A stretch of 8,559 bases of DNA from Dehalococcoidia bacterium UBA5627. GTDB lineage: Bacteria; Chloroflexota; Dehalococcoidia; Dehalococcoidales; UBA5627. The position numbers were made by a program, and so were the translations under genes. This document shows positions 1 through 6,011 of this stretch, piece after piece. The stretch lies in contig DIKD01000099.1 of assembly GCA_002421585.1 (NCBI GenBank), positions 6,224 through 14,782 of the forward strand, read 5' to 3'. Under the pieces are notes generated by a model. It ran no database searches and was not told where the DNA came from. It saw only the letters and a program-made list of their open reading frames with translations. The stretch's first letter is position 1. The number at the start of each line of letters is the position of its first letter.

Positions 1-6
1 AGGAGG
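1..6 (+). promoter_or_regulatory. Shine-Dalgarno site of lemA
   Basis: AGGAGG lies 6 nt before a TTG codon at 13. This strong ribosome binding site decides the TTG start for lemA. The promoter lies outside the window. Confidence 0.85.
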
Positions 7-12
7 TGTTTT

Positions 13-579
13 TTGGAAATTGTACTTTGGGTATTACTTGGAATTGTAGTTTTATTGTTGCTATTTTATGTTTTTACGTACAACGGTTTGGTCCGCTTAC
101 GCAATCAGGTTAAGAATGCCTGGGCTCAGATTGATGTTCAGTTAAAGAGAAGATATGACCTTATACCCAACCTTATGGAAACGGTTAAAGGTTATATGGT
201 GCATGAAAGAGAGACTCTGGAAGCGGTAACCAATGCCAGAAATCTGGCTCAAAAAATATCCGACAGCGGTGCTGCAGCACGTTCGAAGGCTGAGGGAGAG
301 TTGAGTTCTGCATTGACCAGGTTGCTGGCAGTTGCGGAAAATTATCCGGATTTAAAAGCCAATCAGAATTTCCTTGCTTTGCAGGAAGAATTGGCATCAA
401 CTGAAAATAAAATCAGCTTTTCGCGTCAGTTTTACAACGATTCGGTTCTAAATTATAACAACAAAATACAGATGTTCCCTTCAAATATTGTTGCCGGAAT
501 GAGTGGTTTTAAGACCGGTGAGTTCTTTGAAGTTACAGCCGCAAATGAGAGAGAGGCTCCCAAGGTCAGTTTTAGTTAA
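13..579 (+). CDS. lemA: LemA family membrane protein
   Basis: The 188-residue protein has the normal length for LemA. A single N-terminal membrane segment (about residues 4-24) is followed by a long helical domain. Family hallmarks are visible: the NAWAQIDVQLKRRYDLIPNL block (35-54), YPDLKAN (111-117), ENKI (131-134), the YND/NYN stretch (141-149) and FPSNIVAGM near 155-163. The start is TTG, chosen because of the AGGAGG 6 nt upstream. htpX follows after 16 nt, so the two are probably co-transcribed; lemA-htpX pairing is common in bacteria. LemA topology is usually a short outer N-terminus with a helical bundle in the cytoplasm or periplasm depending on lineage. Its biochemical role is not settled; a role in membrane stress with the HtpX protease is inferred from the neighbour. 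Confidence 0.93.
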   Translation: MEIVLWVLLGIVVLLLLFYVFTYNGLVRLRNQVKNAWAQIDVQLKRRYDLIPNLMETVKGYMVHERETLEAVTNARNLAQKISDSGAAARSKAEGELSSALTRLLAVAENYPDLKANQNFLALQEELASTENKISFSRQFYNDSVLNYNNKIQMFPSNIVAGMSGFKTGEFFEVTAANEREAPKVSFS

Positions 580-595
580 AGGAATATAACGCAAT

Positions 596-1792
596 ATGTG
601 GGAACAGATTAGATCCAACCAGATAAGGTCGGCGGTTCTGGTTATTGGTATGGGTGCCTTGCTATTCGTAATCGGCTATTTTCTGGGATTGTATTTTTTT
701 GATAGCGGAATAGGAGGCCTGCTGATTGCCATTGCATTATGGTTGATAATGACGCTTGTAGCTTATTTTCAGGGGGATAGCATTCTTCTGGCTTCTGCAG
801 GCGCAAAAAAAATCAAACATGATGACCATCCGCGCCTCTATAATATCGTTGAAGAAATGCGTATTGCCTCCGGTTTGCCCAAGACTCCGGACATATACAT
901 AATAGATGACCCTTCACTAAACGCTTTTGCCACCGGGCGCGACCCGAATAAGGCAGCTGTAGCCATAACTTCCGGTTTGCTGCAACAGTTAAACCGGGAT
1001 GAGTTGCAGGGTGTAATGGCGCATGAAATATCGCACATTAAGAACAGAGATGTATTACTTATGGCGATGACCAGTGTGCTTTTGGGCGCGATTGTGATGT
1101 TATCGTGGTACGGTTCGCGTATCATGATTTTCGGTGGTGGTTCAAGGCGTAATTCTTCATCGGGGGGGCCTGCCCAGGTGATAATCATGATTGTGTCACT
1201 TCTGTTAATGATACTGGCGCCTATTTTTGCCCAGTTGATATATTTTGCCATATCCAGGAAGCGTGAATATTTGGCCGATGCCTCTGCCGCGATGTATACC
1301 AGGTATCCGGAAGGACTGGCTTCAGCGCTGGAAAAACTGGGCGCATCGAGCGGTCAATTAAAATCCGCCAATCAGGCAACTGCCCCGATGTATATCGTAA
1401 ATCCGTTTCGTAAAAAGGGAAGAGCGGCCACCGATTTGAGCAGTACTCATCCGCCTATTTCAGAAAGAGTTCGTATTCTTCGCGCAATGGGCGGGGGCGC
1501 TTCTTATATCGATTATGAAAAAGCATACAAACAGGTACACAAGGGCAAGGGCAGTGTCATTCCTGCATCTGCTATGTCTTTGGCAGGGGATTCATCGCAA
1601 ACGGTTTCAAGAGCTTCCACAGCGGATGACCCGGGAAGGCTTGAGAGAACACGTGAGACTTCAGACGCAATGTGGAAGTTGAGTGATTATAAGACTATTG
1701 AGTGCCCCTGCGGAACTAAATTAAGGATACCGCCGCATTTTAGCGAAAAGAGTATTCAGTGTCCGCATTGTGGACAAAAACATATGTTATAG
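596..1792 (+). CDS. htpX: HtpX-like M48 zinc metalloprotease with C-terminal zinc ribbon
   Basis: This is a membrane-bound M48 peptidase of the HtpX type, which cleaves misfolded membrane proteins on the cytoplasmic side. Two hydrophobic segments (about 12-34 and 38-58) precede the catalytic domain. The HEISH zinc motif is at 143-147 (H143, E144, H147), and REYLAD at 223-228 supplies the third ligand, E224. Hydrophobic segments at about 155-175 and 194-219 complete the usual four. The family block STHPPISERVRIL is at 283-295. At 398 residues it is about 100 longer than the E. coli type. The extension ends in a CxC (C370, C372) plus CxxC (C389, C392) arrangement that looks like a small zinc ribbon. 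The ATG start has a weak, distant AAAGGA (578-583), as expected for a gene coupled to lemA. An intrinsic terminator follows the stop codon. Confidence 0.93.
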   Translation: MWEQIRSNQIRSAVLVIGMGALLFVIGYFLGLYFFDSGIGGLLIAIALWLIMTLVAYFQGDSILLASAGAKKIKHDDHPRLYNIVEEMRIASGLPKTPDIYIIDDPSLNAFATGRDPNKAAVAITSGLLQQLNRDELQGVMAHEISHIKNRDVLLMAMTSVLLGAIVMLSWYGSRIMIFGGGSRRNSSSGGPAQVIIMIVSLLLMILAPIFAQLIYFAISRKREYLADASAAMYTRYPEGLASALEKLGASSGQLKSANQATAPMYIVNPFRKKGRAATDLSSTHPPISERVRILRAMGGGASYIDYEKAYKQVHKGKGSVIPASAMSLAGDSSQTVSRASTADDPGRLERTRETSDAMWKLSDYKTIECPCGTKLRIPPHFSEKSIQCPHCGQKHML

Positions 1793-1820
1793 TTTGCATA
1801 CGGTAGGAAATAAGAGGTTA

Positions 1821-1853
1821 ACAGGGGAGATAGGTATTATCTCCTCTGTTTTT
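1821..1853 (+). terminator. Rho-independent terminator of lemA-htpX
   Basis: A 12-bp stem (1821-1832 with 1838-1849, one G-T wobble) closes a 5-nt GGTAT loop and runs into TTTTT (1849-1853). It lies 29 nt after the htpX stop codon. Confidence 0.9.
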
Positions 1854-1889
1854 ATGGTATCTATTAAAAGGATAGCTACTCACCTCTGC

Positions 1890-1918
1890 TTGAGCTATCG
1901 GTTACACAATGATAAAAT
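1890..1918 (+). promoter_or_regulatory. Possible promoter of the tRNA-Leu gene
   Basis: TTGAGC (1890-1895), a 17-bp spacer and TAAAAT (1913-1918) match the housekeeping consensus at 4/6 and 5/6. Transcription would begin about 23 nt before the mature tRNA. A 7-bp inverted repeat (GATAGCT 1871-1877, AGCTATC 1893-1899) overlaps the -35. This is consensus matching only. Confidence 0.4.
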
Positions 1919-1947
1919 GCTTAAACCTCAATAATACTGTTATATGA

Positions 1948-2032
1948 GGGGAAGTGTCGGAATTGGCAGACGAGCAAGACTTAGGATCTTGTGCCGCAAG
2001 GCGTGGGGGTTCAAATCCCCCCTTCCCCACCA
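1948..2032 (+). tRNA. tRNA-Leu (anticodon UAG), CCA encoded
   Basis: This is a class II tRNA with a long variable arm. The acceptor stem GGGGAAG (1948-1954) pairs with CTTCCCC (2022-2028); A2029 is the discriminator and CCA (2030-2032) is encoded. The anticodon stem CAAGA/TCTTG (1975-1979, 1987-1991) encloses CTTAGGA, with anticodon TAG at 1982-1984, reading CUA and probably other CUN leucine codons. The variable arm is TGCCGCAAGGCGT (1992-2004). The T stem GGGGG/CCCCC (2005-2009, 2017-2021) holds TTCAAAT. All arms close, so the gene looks functional. No strong terminator follows it directly. Confidence 0.96.
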
Positions 2033-2099
2033 AATCTATCCCCGGTGGAAAGCCTCACTATGATTTCGGTAAAAACAAAGATTTCAGGCATAAAAACTA

Positions 2100-2128
2100 T
2101 TGACATGGCCTATTAATCAGTGTAATCT
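2100..2128 (+). promoter_or_regulatory. Consensus -35 with weak -10, upstream of the 585-residue gene
   Basis: TTGACA (2100-2105) is a perfect -35; at 17 bp the -10 is only TAATCT (2123-2128, 3/6). It may be a weak or activator-dependent promoter for the gene at 2244, with a leader of about 110 nt. It could also be chance. Confidence 0.3.
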
Positions 2129-2140
2129 CATTAGTGTAAT
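2116..2140 (+). repeat. Pair of 11-bp direct repeats in the intergenic region
   Basis: ATCAGTGTAAT (2116-2126) and ATTAGTGTAAT (2130-2140) match at 10 of 11 positions, with starts 14 bp apart. The first copy covers the -10 of the promoter candidate at 2100-2128. Tandem copies at this spacing could be a binding site for a regulator, but the regulator is unknown. Confidence 0.5.
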
Positions 2141-2182
2141 ATATTCGGTTTCCAGATAAATATTGCATCCTTTGTAATTATG

Positions 2183-2215
2183 AAACTCCTTTATAAACGG
2201 AGTGTTTTATATAAT
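2183..2215 (+). promoter_or_regulatory. Dyad plus perfect -10 box
   Basis: ACTCC (2185-2189) and GGAGT (2199-2203) form a dyad around TTTATAAAC, and a perfect TATAAT lies at 2210-2215. No -35 hexamer is present at 16-18 bp; the dyad occupies that place. This fits an operator or activator site over a promoter with a start near 2222, just ahead of the ribosome binding site. The hairpin followed by TTTT could instead be a weak terminator. Confidence 0.4.
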
Positions 2216-2230
2216 TAATACGGGTTAAAC

Positions 2231-2238
2231 AAAGGAGG
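2231..2238 (+). promoter_or_regulatory. Strong Shine-Dalgarno of the 585-residue gene
   Basis: AAAGGAGG lies 5 nt before the ATG at 2244. It fixes the start and shows that the repetitive frame is really translated. Confidence 0.85.
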
Positions 2239-2243
2239 CAAGC

Positions 2244-4001
2244 ATGCGCGGCGATGAACTGAAAGACAAAACTGTACAGACTGAAGCACTACCCCCCCCA
2301 CCCAAAATTCTTACCAAGCCCCTACCTGTTATTCTGGATGAAATGGAAGCTAATATTAAAGCTGCTATTGATGCCGCCAGACGAGCGGAGGATGCTTCTA
2401 AAAAGGCAAATGATGCTGCTGTATTAGCCACAAAGGCTTCGGGAGAAGCGGAGAAAAGAGCAGAAGAAGCCCGTAAAGCCGGGGAAACGGCAGCTCAGAA
2501 AGCAACGACGGCAGCCGGAGAGGCAGCGGCAAGAGCTGAACTGATAGCTAATACAGCCATTGCAGAGGCTGAAAAAGCCGAGAGGAGAGCCAAAGAGGCA
2601 TCTGATAATGCCAGCAGGGCAGCGGAGGAAGCAGCCGCCAGGGCAGAGGAAGCGGCTCTAAAATCCGAGGAAATAGCGAGGGCTGCTCAATATGCCGCAG
2701 AAGAAGCTACAGCCAAAGCAAATGAAGTAGCACAAGCGGCGGACGAGGTTGCACAATCGGCATTAAAAGCTGCTGAAGAAGCTGCGATTAGAGCAGAAGA
2801 TGCGGCTATTCTCGCCAGAGAAGCGGTTGAACGTTCGATTGAATCATCGCTCGCAGCAGCAAAGCAGGCTTCCAGTTCAGCTAAACTGGCTGAAAAAGCC
2901 ACTGAGGAAACGAATATCAGCAAGGATGCTGAATCGGCAAAGAAAGCTGATGATGCCGGAAGAGAAGCAAAGAAAGCTGCGGCTGCCGCATTCAGATTGT
3001 CGGATGAAACAGCCAGGAAGGGTGAATTGGCTGATATAGCCGGTGATTCGGCAATCATTGCCGCTACCAGAATATCCGGTGTCTTGGCTGAAAGAATTGA
3101 TGAATCAGGCAAAGATGCCAAAGAAGCTGCCTCTAAGGCATTAAAAACAGTTGATGAAACCAATAAAAAAGCTGAACTTGCAGATTCTGCCGGTGATGCG
3201 GCTTTAGCGGCTGCGATAAATGCCCTTGCCGAACAGGCAGCTGCAAGAGCCAGGGAGGCGGCAATTGCAGCCAGGGATTCTGCATTAAGTTCTATTGAAG
3301 ATGCCAAAGCGGCATCAATCGTGGCCGATGAAAAACTGGCACTTGCCCAGAAGGCGGCTGCTGAAGCTGAAGAAAAAGGTACTATAGAATCAGCCAGAAA
3401 AGCTGATGAAGCCGGCAGGGAGGCTAAAAAGGCTGCCTTGACCGCGGCACGTTTGGCACAGGAAGTAGCCAGAAAAGGAGAAATTGCCGGTATAGCTGGT
3501 AGAGAAGCTCTGGAAGCCGCGACACAGGTTTCCGGTGATTCAGCCGAAAGCACTGCTAAAGCAGGAAGGGATGCCAGTGAATTATCAGTTGCCGCTGCAA
3601 AGTTAGCTGAGGATATTGCCAAAAAGGCAGAGCAAACAGATATTGAGTCTGATAAAGCTTTAGCCGCGGCAATCGCATCGGCTGTAGCACAGGCATTTGC
3701 CAAAGCAGAAGAGGCGCAGAGAGCTTCTCAAACTGCCAGTGCTAAAGCAGCGGATATAGCTAGAATAAAGGCGGAAGAAACGGATAAAGCAGCCAGGGAA
3801 GCGGTGTCACGAGCAGAAGAAATTGCCTTAGCTGCTCAGAGGGCAGCGGATGAAGCAATGGCAAAGGCAGAAGAAGCGTTGTTAAAAAAGATAGTCAAGA
3901 AACTTACGCAATCTGAGTTTGTGTTATATATGATCGTTATCATTTTGGCTATTGTATTCGGTTCTGTTTTCCTTGCCGTAGCGTTATCTGCCGGATTATA
4001 A
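2244..4001 (+). CDS. Alanine-rich coiled-coil repeat protein with C-terminal membrane anchor
   Basis: I do not recognise this 585-residue protein as a named family. Residues 1-30 are a short polar, proline-bearing head (PPPP at 17-20). Residues about 31-550 are about one third alanine, with K, R, E and D making up most of the rest, and almost no helix breakers; I find no Cys, His or Trp. AEEA-type motifs recur every 7 residues (127 and 134; 177 and 184), indicating alanine coiled coil. Residues 230-340 and 382-492 are a tandem duplication. KKIVKK (548-553) precedes one hydrophobic segment (about 558-583) at the very C-terminus. By the positive-inside rule the long helix would lie in the cytoplasm as a tail-anchored rod. 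It has its own upstream regulatory region and a terminator downstream, so it is probably monocistronic. TolA-like or LEA-like helices look similar, but composition alone can cause that; function is unknown. Confidence 0.85.
   Translation: MRGDELKDKTVQTEALPPPPKILTKPLPVILDEMEANIKAAIDAARRAEDASKKANDAAVLATKASGEAEKRAEEARKAGETAAQKATTAAGEAAARAELIANTAIAEAEKAERRAKEASDNASRAAEEAAARAEEAALKSEEIARAAQYAAEEATAKANEVAQAADEVAQSALKAAEEAAIRAEDAAILAREAVERSIESSLAAAKQASSSAKLAEKATEETNISKDAESAKKADDAGREAKKAAAAAFRLSDETARKGELADIAGDSAIIAATRISGVLAERIDESGKDAKEAASKALKTVDETNKKAELADSAGDAALAAAINALAEQAAARAREAAIAARDSALSSIEDAKAASIVADEKLALAQKAAAEAEEKGTIESARKADEAGREAKKAALTAARLAQEVARKGEIAGIAGREALEAATQVSGDSAESTAKAGRDASELSVAAAKLAEDIAKKAEQTDIESDKALAAAIASAVAQAFAKAEEAQRASQTASAKAADIARIKAEETDKAAREAVSRAEEIALAAQRAADEAMAKAEEALLKKIVKKLTQSEFVLYMIVIILAIVFGSVFLAVALSAGL
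2931..3719 (+). repeat. Tandem duplication inside the coiled-coil gene (two ~152-codon units)
   Basis: Codons 230-340 (2931-3263) and 382-492 (3387-3719) align without gaps at an offset of 152 codons; for example SAKKADDAGREAKKAA matches SARKADEAGREAKKAA. Each unit contains two sub-repeats offset by 50 residues (glycines 239/289 and 391/441), sharing a G-[RK]-[DE]-A core, then K-[GA]-E and a D-x-A region. Silent positions differ widely, so the duplication is old and selected at protein level. Confidence 0.8.
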
Positions 4002-4058
4002 TTGTATCAGTTAAATACTAAATTAAGTTATGCCAGTCGTCTATAATCTTAAATATAA

Positions 4059-4087
4059 TTGATTTTATAGCTGGTGGCTGGTATAAT
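4059..4087 (+). promoter_or_regulatory. Extended -10 promoter facing a terminator
   Basis: TTGATT (4059-4064), a 17-bp spacer and TATAAT (4082-4087), with TG in the extended -10 position (4079-4080), make one of the best promoter matches in the window. Transcription would start near 4094. The next element is the terminator at 4107, so the product would be a transcript of about 55 nt unless termination is overcome. Two more TATAAT boxes (4042-4047 and 4054-4059) lie just upstream without good -35 elements. Confidence 0.55.
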
Positions 4088-4106
4088 GGTTCTTCATGAA
4101 ATGATA

Positions 4107-4148
4107 AAAACCTCTCGACTCCGCCATCTGAGTGAGGGGTTTTTATTT
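4107..4148 (+). terminator. Rho-independent terminator between the coiled-coil gene and thrS
   Basis: AAAACCTCTCGACTC (4107-4121) pairs with GAGTGAGGGGTTTT (4130-4143) with one wobble and one bulged G. The loop is 8 nt and the tail is TTTTATTT. It ends transcripts from the gene ending at 4001 and from the promoter at 4059-4087. Confidence 0.88.
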
Positions 4149-4159
4149 AACAAAAATTT

Positions 4160-4188
4160 TTAACTAACCGAACTTAATGATGTATGAT
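4160..4188 (+). promoter_or_regulatory. Possible thrS promoter
   Basis: TTAACT (4160-4165), 17 bp and TATGAT (4183-4188) match the consensus at 4/6 and 5/6. The start would be near 4195, after the terminator, which favours translation from the ATG at 4231. The region is AT-rich, so chance matches are likely. Confidence 0.35.
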
Positions 4189-4197
4189 TATTATATT

Positions 4198-4252
4198 ATG
4201 AATAATAAAATTGATAAAGAAGAAAAAGAAATGAATAATGAAATAGAAAAAG
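4198..4252 (+). repeat. Duplicated start region of thrS
   Basis: 22 nt beginning with ATGAATAAT at 4198-4219 recur at 4231-4252 with 19 of 22 matches, exactly 33 nt (11 codons) apart and in frame. Both copies carry an ATG. Confidence 0.6.
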
Positions 4253-5952
4253 TGCGACATTCAGCGGCCCATATCATGGCTGAAGCTGTTTTGTCGCTCT
4301 TTCCCGATGCAAAATTCGCTATCGGGCCTGCTATTGAAAACGGTTTTTATTACGATTTCGAATTGCCGCGTCCTCTAACCCCTGATGATTTATCGGTCAT
4401 TACCGATAAAATGAACAATATAATTTCACAAGACCAACCTTTTTTACATGATGAAATAACCAAGGACGAGGCTCGCAAAATTTTTTATTCTCAACCATAT
4501 AAATTAGAGCTGATTAACGACATCGAGGATGAGAAGGTAAGCATTTACCGGCAGGGTAATTTTGTAGATTTGTGCAGGGGGCCTCACGTAGATTCTACCG
4601 GTAAAATTAAAGCCTTCAAACTAACTAGTATTGCAGGCGCCTATTGGCGCGGCGACGAAAAGAATCAAATGCTTCAGAGAATATATGGATTAGCGTTCAA
4701 TTCAAATACTGAGCTTGACGAGTATTTGAAAAAAATGGAAGAGGCGGCAAAGAGAGATCACCGAAAATTGGGGAAAGAGTTGGACCTTTTCAGCGTACAT
4801 GAGGAATCCGGCCCCGGTCTGGTATGCTGGCATCCCAAAGGCTCTGTGGTACGCAGTGTTATAGAGGATTTTTGGAAAGCTGAACACATAAAACGTGGTT
4901 ACGATATTCTTTATACACCTCACATTGCGAAAGTAGACCTCTGGAAAACCAGCGGTCACTGGGAGTTCTATAGGGAAAATATGTACAGCCCGATGGAAAT
5001 AGATGACGAAGAATATGTAATTAAACCTATGAACTGCCTTTATCACATATTGATTTATAAGAGCCGTTTAAGGAGTTATCGTGAATTACCCCTGCGTTGG
5101 GCAGAACTCGGCACGGTTTATCGTTATGAGCGCTCTGGGGTATTGCACGGTTTATCACGCGTAAGAGGTTTTACTCAGGATGATGCTCATATATTCTGCC
5201 GCTTTGACCAGCTTGAAGATGAAGTAGTAGATGTTCTTGATTTGGCATCCTTTATGATGGATTCATTTGGTTTTGATAATTACAAGATAATACTTTCCAC
5301 CAGGCCGGAAAAATATGCCGGAAGCCTGGAAATCTGGGAAGAAGCTGAAAGCATTCTGGCTAAGGCTCTCGAAAGGCGTCAAATAAATTATAAAGTTGAC
5401 CCGGGGGAGGGAGCTTTCTACGGACCTAAAATAGACATAAAATTCGAAGATGCTGTCGGAAGGGACTGGCAGGGGCCGACTATTCAAGTCGATTTCAATA
5501 ATCCGCAGCGTTTTGATGTGAACTATATCGGTGAAGATGGTAAAGAGCATATGGTTGCCATGGTACATCGCACCGTACTTGGCAGCATGGAACGCTTTAT
5601 GGCTTGCCTCATCGAGCATTATGGCGGAGCATTCCCGGTTTGGTTATCTCCCGTACAGGTAGCAATATTACCGATTGCCGACCGACATCAGGATTACGCT
5701 AAAAAACTGGAAAACGAATTGAAGAGCAGGAACCTGAGAGTGGAAACCGATTATCAGCAGGGCACGGTTAACAATAAAATCAGGCAGGCGCAAGCGCAAA
5801 AAATTCCTTATATGTTGATTATAGGGGATAAAGAAGTCGATAACGGTACTGTTTCGGTGAGATTCAGAAACGGCGAACAGAAGAACGGCATTCCGTTTGA
5901 AGATTTTATGAACCTGGCGGTTAAAGCAGTCACGGAAAGAGCCGAGAATTAA
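4231..5952 (+). CDS. thrS: Threonyl-tRNA synthetase lacking the TGS domain
   Basis: The enzyme attaches threonine to tRNA-Thr in the cytoplasm. The protein begins directly before the editing domain; the N-terminal TGS domain of E. coli ThrS is missing, giving 573 residues from this ATG against 642. The editing site HSAAH (10-14) and CRGPH (115-119) are intact. The class II core shows motif 2 around RYERSGVLHG (316-325), the zinc ligands C269, H320 and H446, and motif 3 in VLGSMERF (449-456). The anticodon-binding domain fills the C-terminal ~100 residues. The usual MNCPxH segment reads MNCLYH here. The start is uncertain: in-frame ATGs at 4177, 4198 and 4231 all lack a good Shine-Dalgarno. 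I prefer 4231 because a purine-rich AAAGAAG precedes it and family similarity begins about 7 residues later. No T-box motif is visible. Confidence 0.95.
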   Translation: MNNEIEKVRHSAAHIMAEAVLSLFPDAKFAIGPAIENGFYYDFELPRPLTPDDLSVITDKMNNIISQDQPFLHDEITKDEARKIFYSQPYKLELINDIEDEKVSIYRQGNFVDLCRGPHVDSTGKIKAFKLTSIAGAYWRGDEKNQMLQRIYGLAFNSNTELDEYLKKMEEAAKRDHRKLGKELDLFSVHEESGPGLVCWHPKGSVVRSVIEDFWKAEHIKRGYDILYTPHIAKVDLWKTSGHWEFYRENMYSPMEIDDEEYVIKPMNCLYHILIYKSRLRSYRELPLRWAELGTVYRYERSGVLHGLSRVRGFTQDDAHIFCRFDQLEDEVVDVLDLASFMMDSFGFDNYKIILSTRPEKYAGSLEIWEEAESILAKALERRQINYKVDPGEGAFYGPKIDIKFEDAVGRDWQGPTIQVDFNNPQRFDVNYIGEDGKEHMVAMVHRTVLGSMERFMACLIEHYGGAFPVWLSPVQVAILPIADRHQDYAKKLENELKSRNLRVETDYQQGTVNNKIRQAQAQKIPYMLIIGDKEVDNGTVSVRFRNGEQKNGIPFEDFMNLAVKAVTERAEN

Positions 5953-5959
5953 AAAATAC

Positions 5960-5989
5960 TTGATAAAAATAGCTTTATTATGATATAGT
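5960..5989 (+). promoter_or_regulatory. Promoter of infC-rpmI-rplT
   Basis: TTGATA (5960-5965, 5/6), an 18-bp spacer and TATAGT (5984-5989, 5/6) with TG at 5981-5982 form an extended -10 promoter 7 nt after the thrS stop codon. The start would be near 5996, leaving a leader of about 33 nt, too short for a large L20-binding leader. Confidence 0.6.
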
Positions 5990-6011
5990 CCTTATGTATA
6001 TCTGTTACTTG

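Noticed and set aside
838..1251. Minus-strand frame of 137 codons opposite htpX
   Set aside because: It lies fully opposite the conserved metalloprotease domain and shows no protein family features.
2116..2140. CRISPR or iteron array
   Set aside because: There are only two short copies, with no spacers of regular length and no replication or cas gene nearby.
1948..2243. Integration site next to tRNA-Leu
   Set aside because: I saw no integrase gene in the window and no repeat of the tRNA 3' end downstream, so an inserted element is not supported.
2800..3039. Second plus-strand frame of 79 codons inside the coiled-coil gene
   Set aside because: Composition-driven shadow with no ribosome binding site; the main frame has AAAGGAGG and periodic protein structure.
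2687..3703. Open frame of 338 codons on the minus strand inside the coiled-coil gene
   Set aside because: It is the mirror of GCN-rich codons: few stops arise opposite alanine, lysine and glutamate codons. It has low-complexity Ala/Ser content, starts and ends inside the sense gene, and lacks a ribosome binding site of its own.
4094..4230. T-box riboswitch controlling thrS
   Set aside because: The leader is too short and lacks the conserved T-box sequence and a specifier stem; only a plain terminator hairpin is present.
4702..5619. Two minus-strand frames opposite thrS
   Set aside because: They overlap highly conserved synthetase motifs and have no recognisable protein signature.
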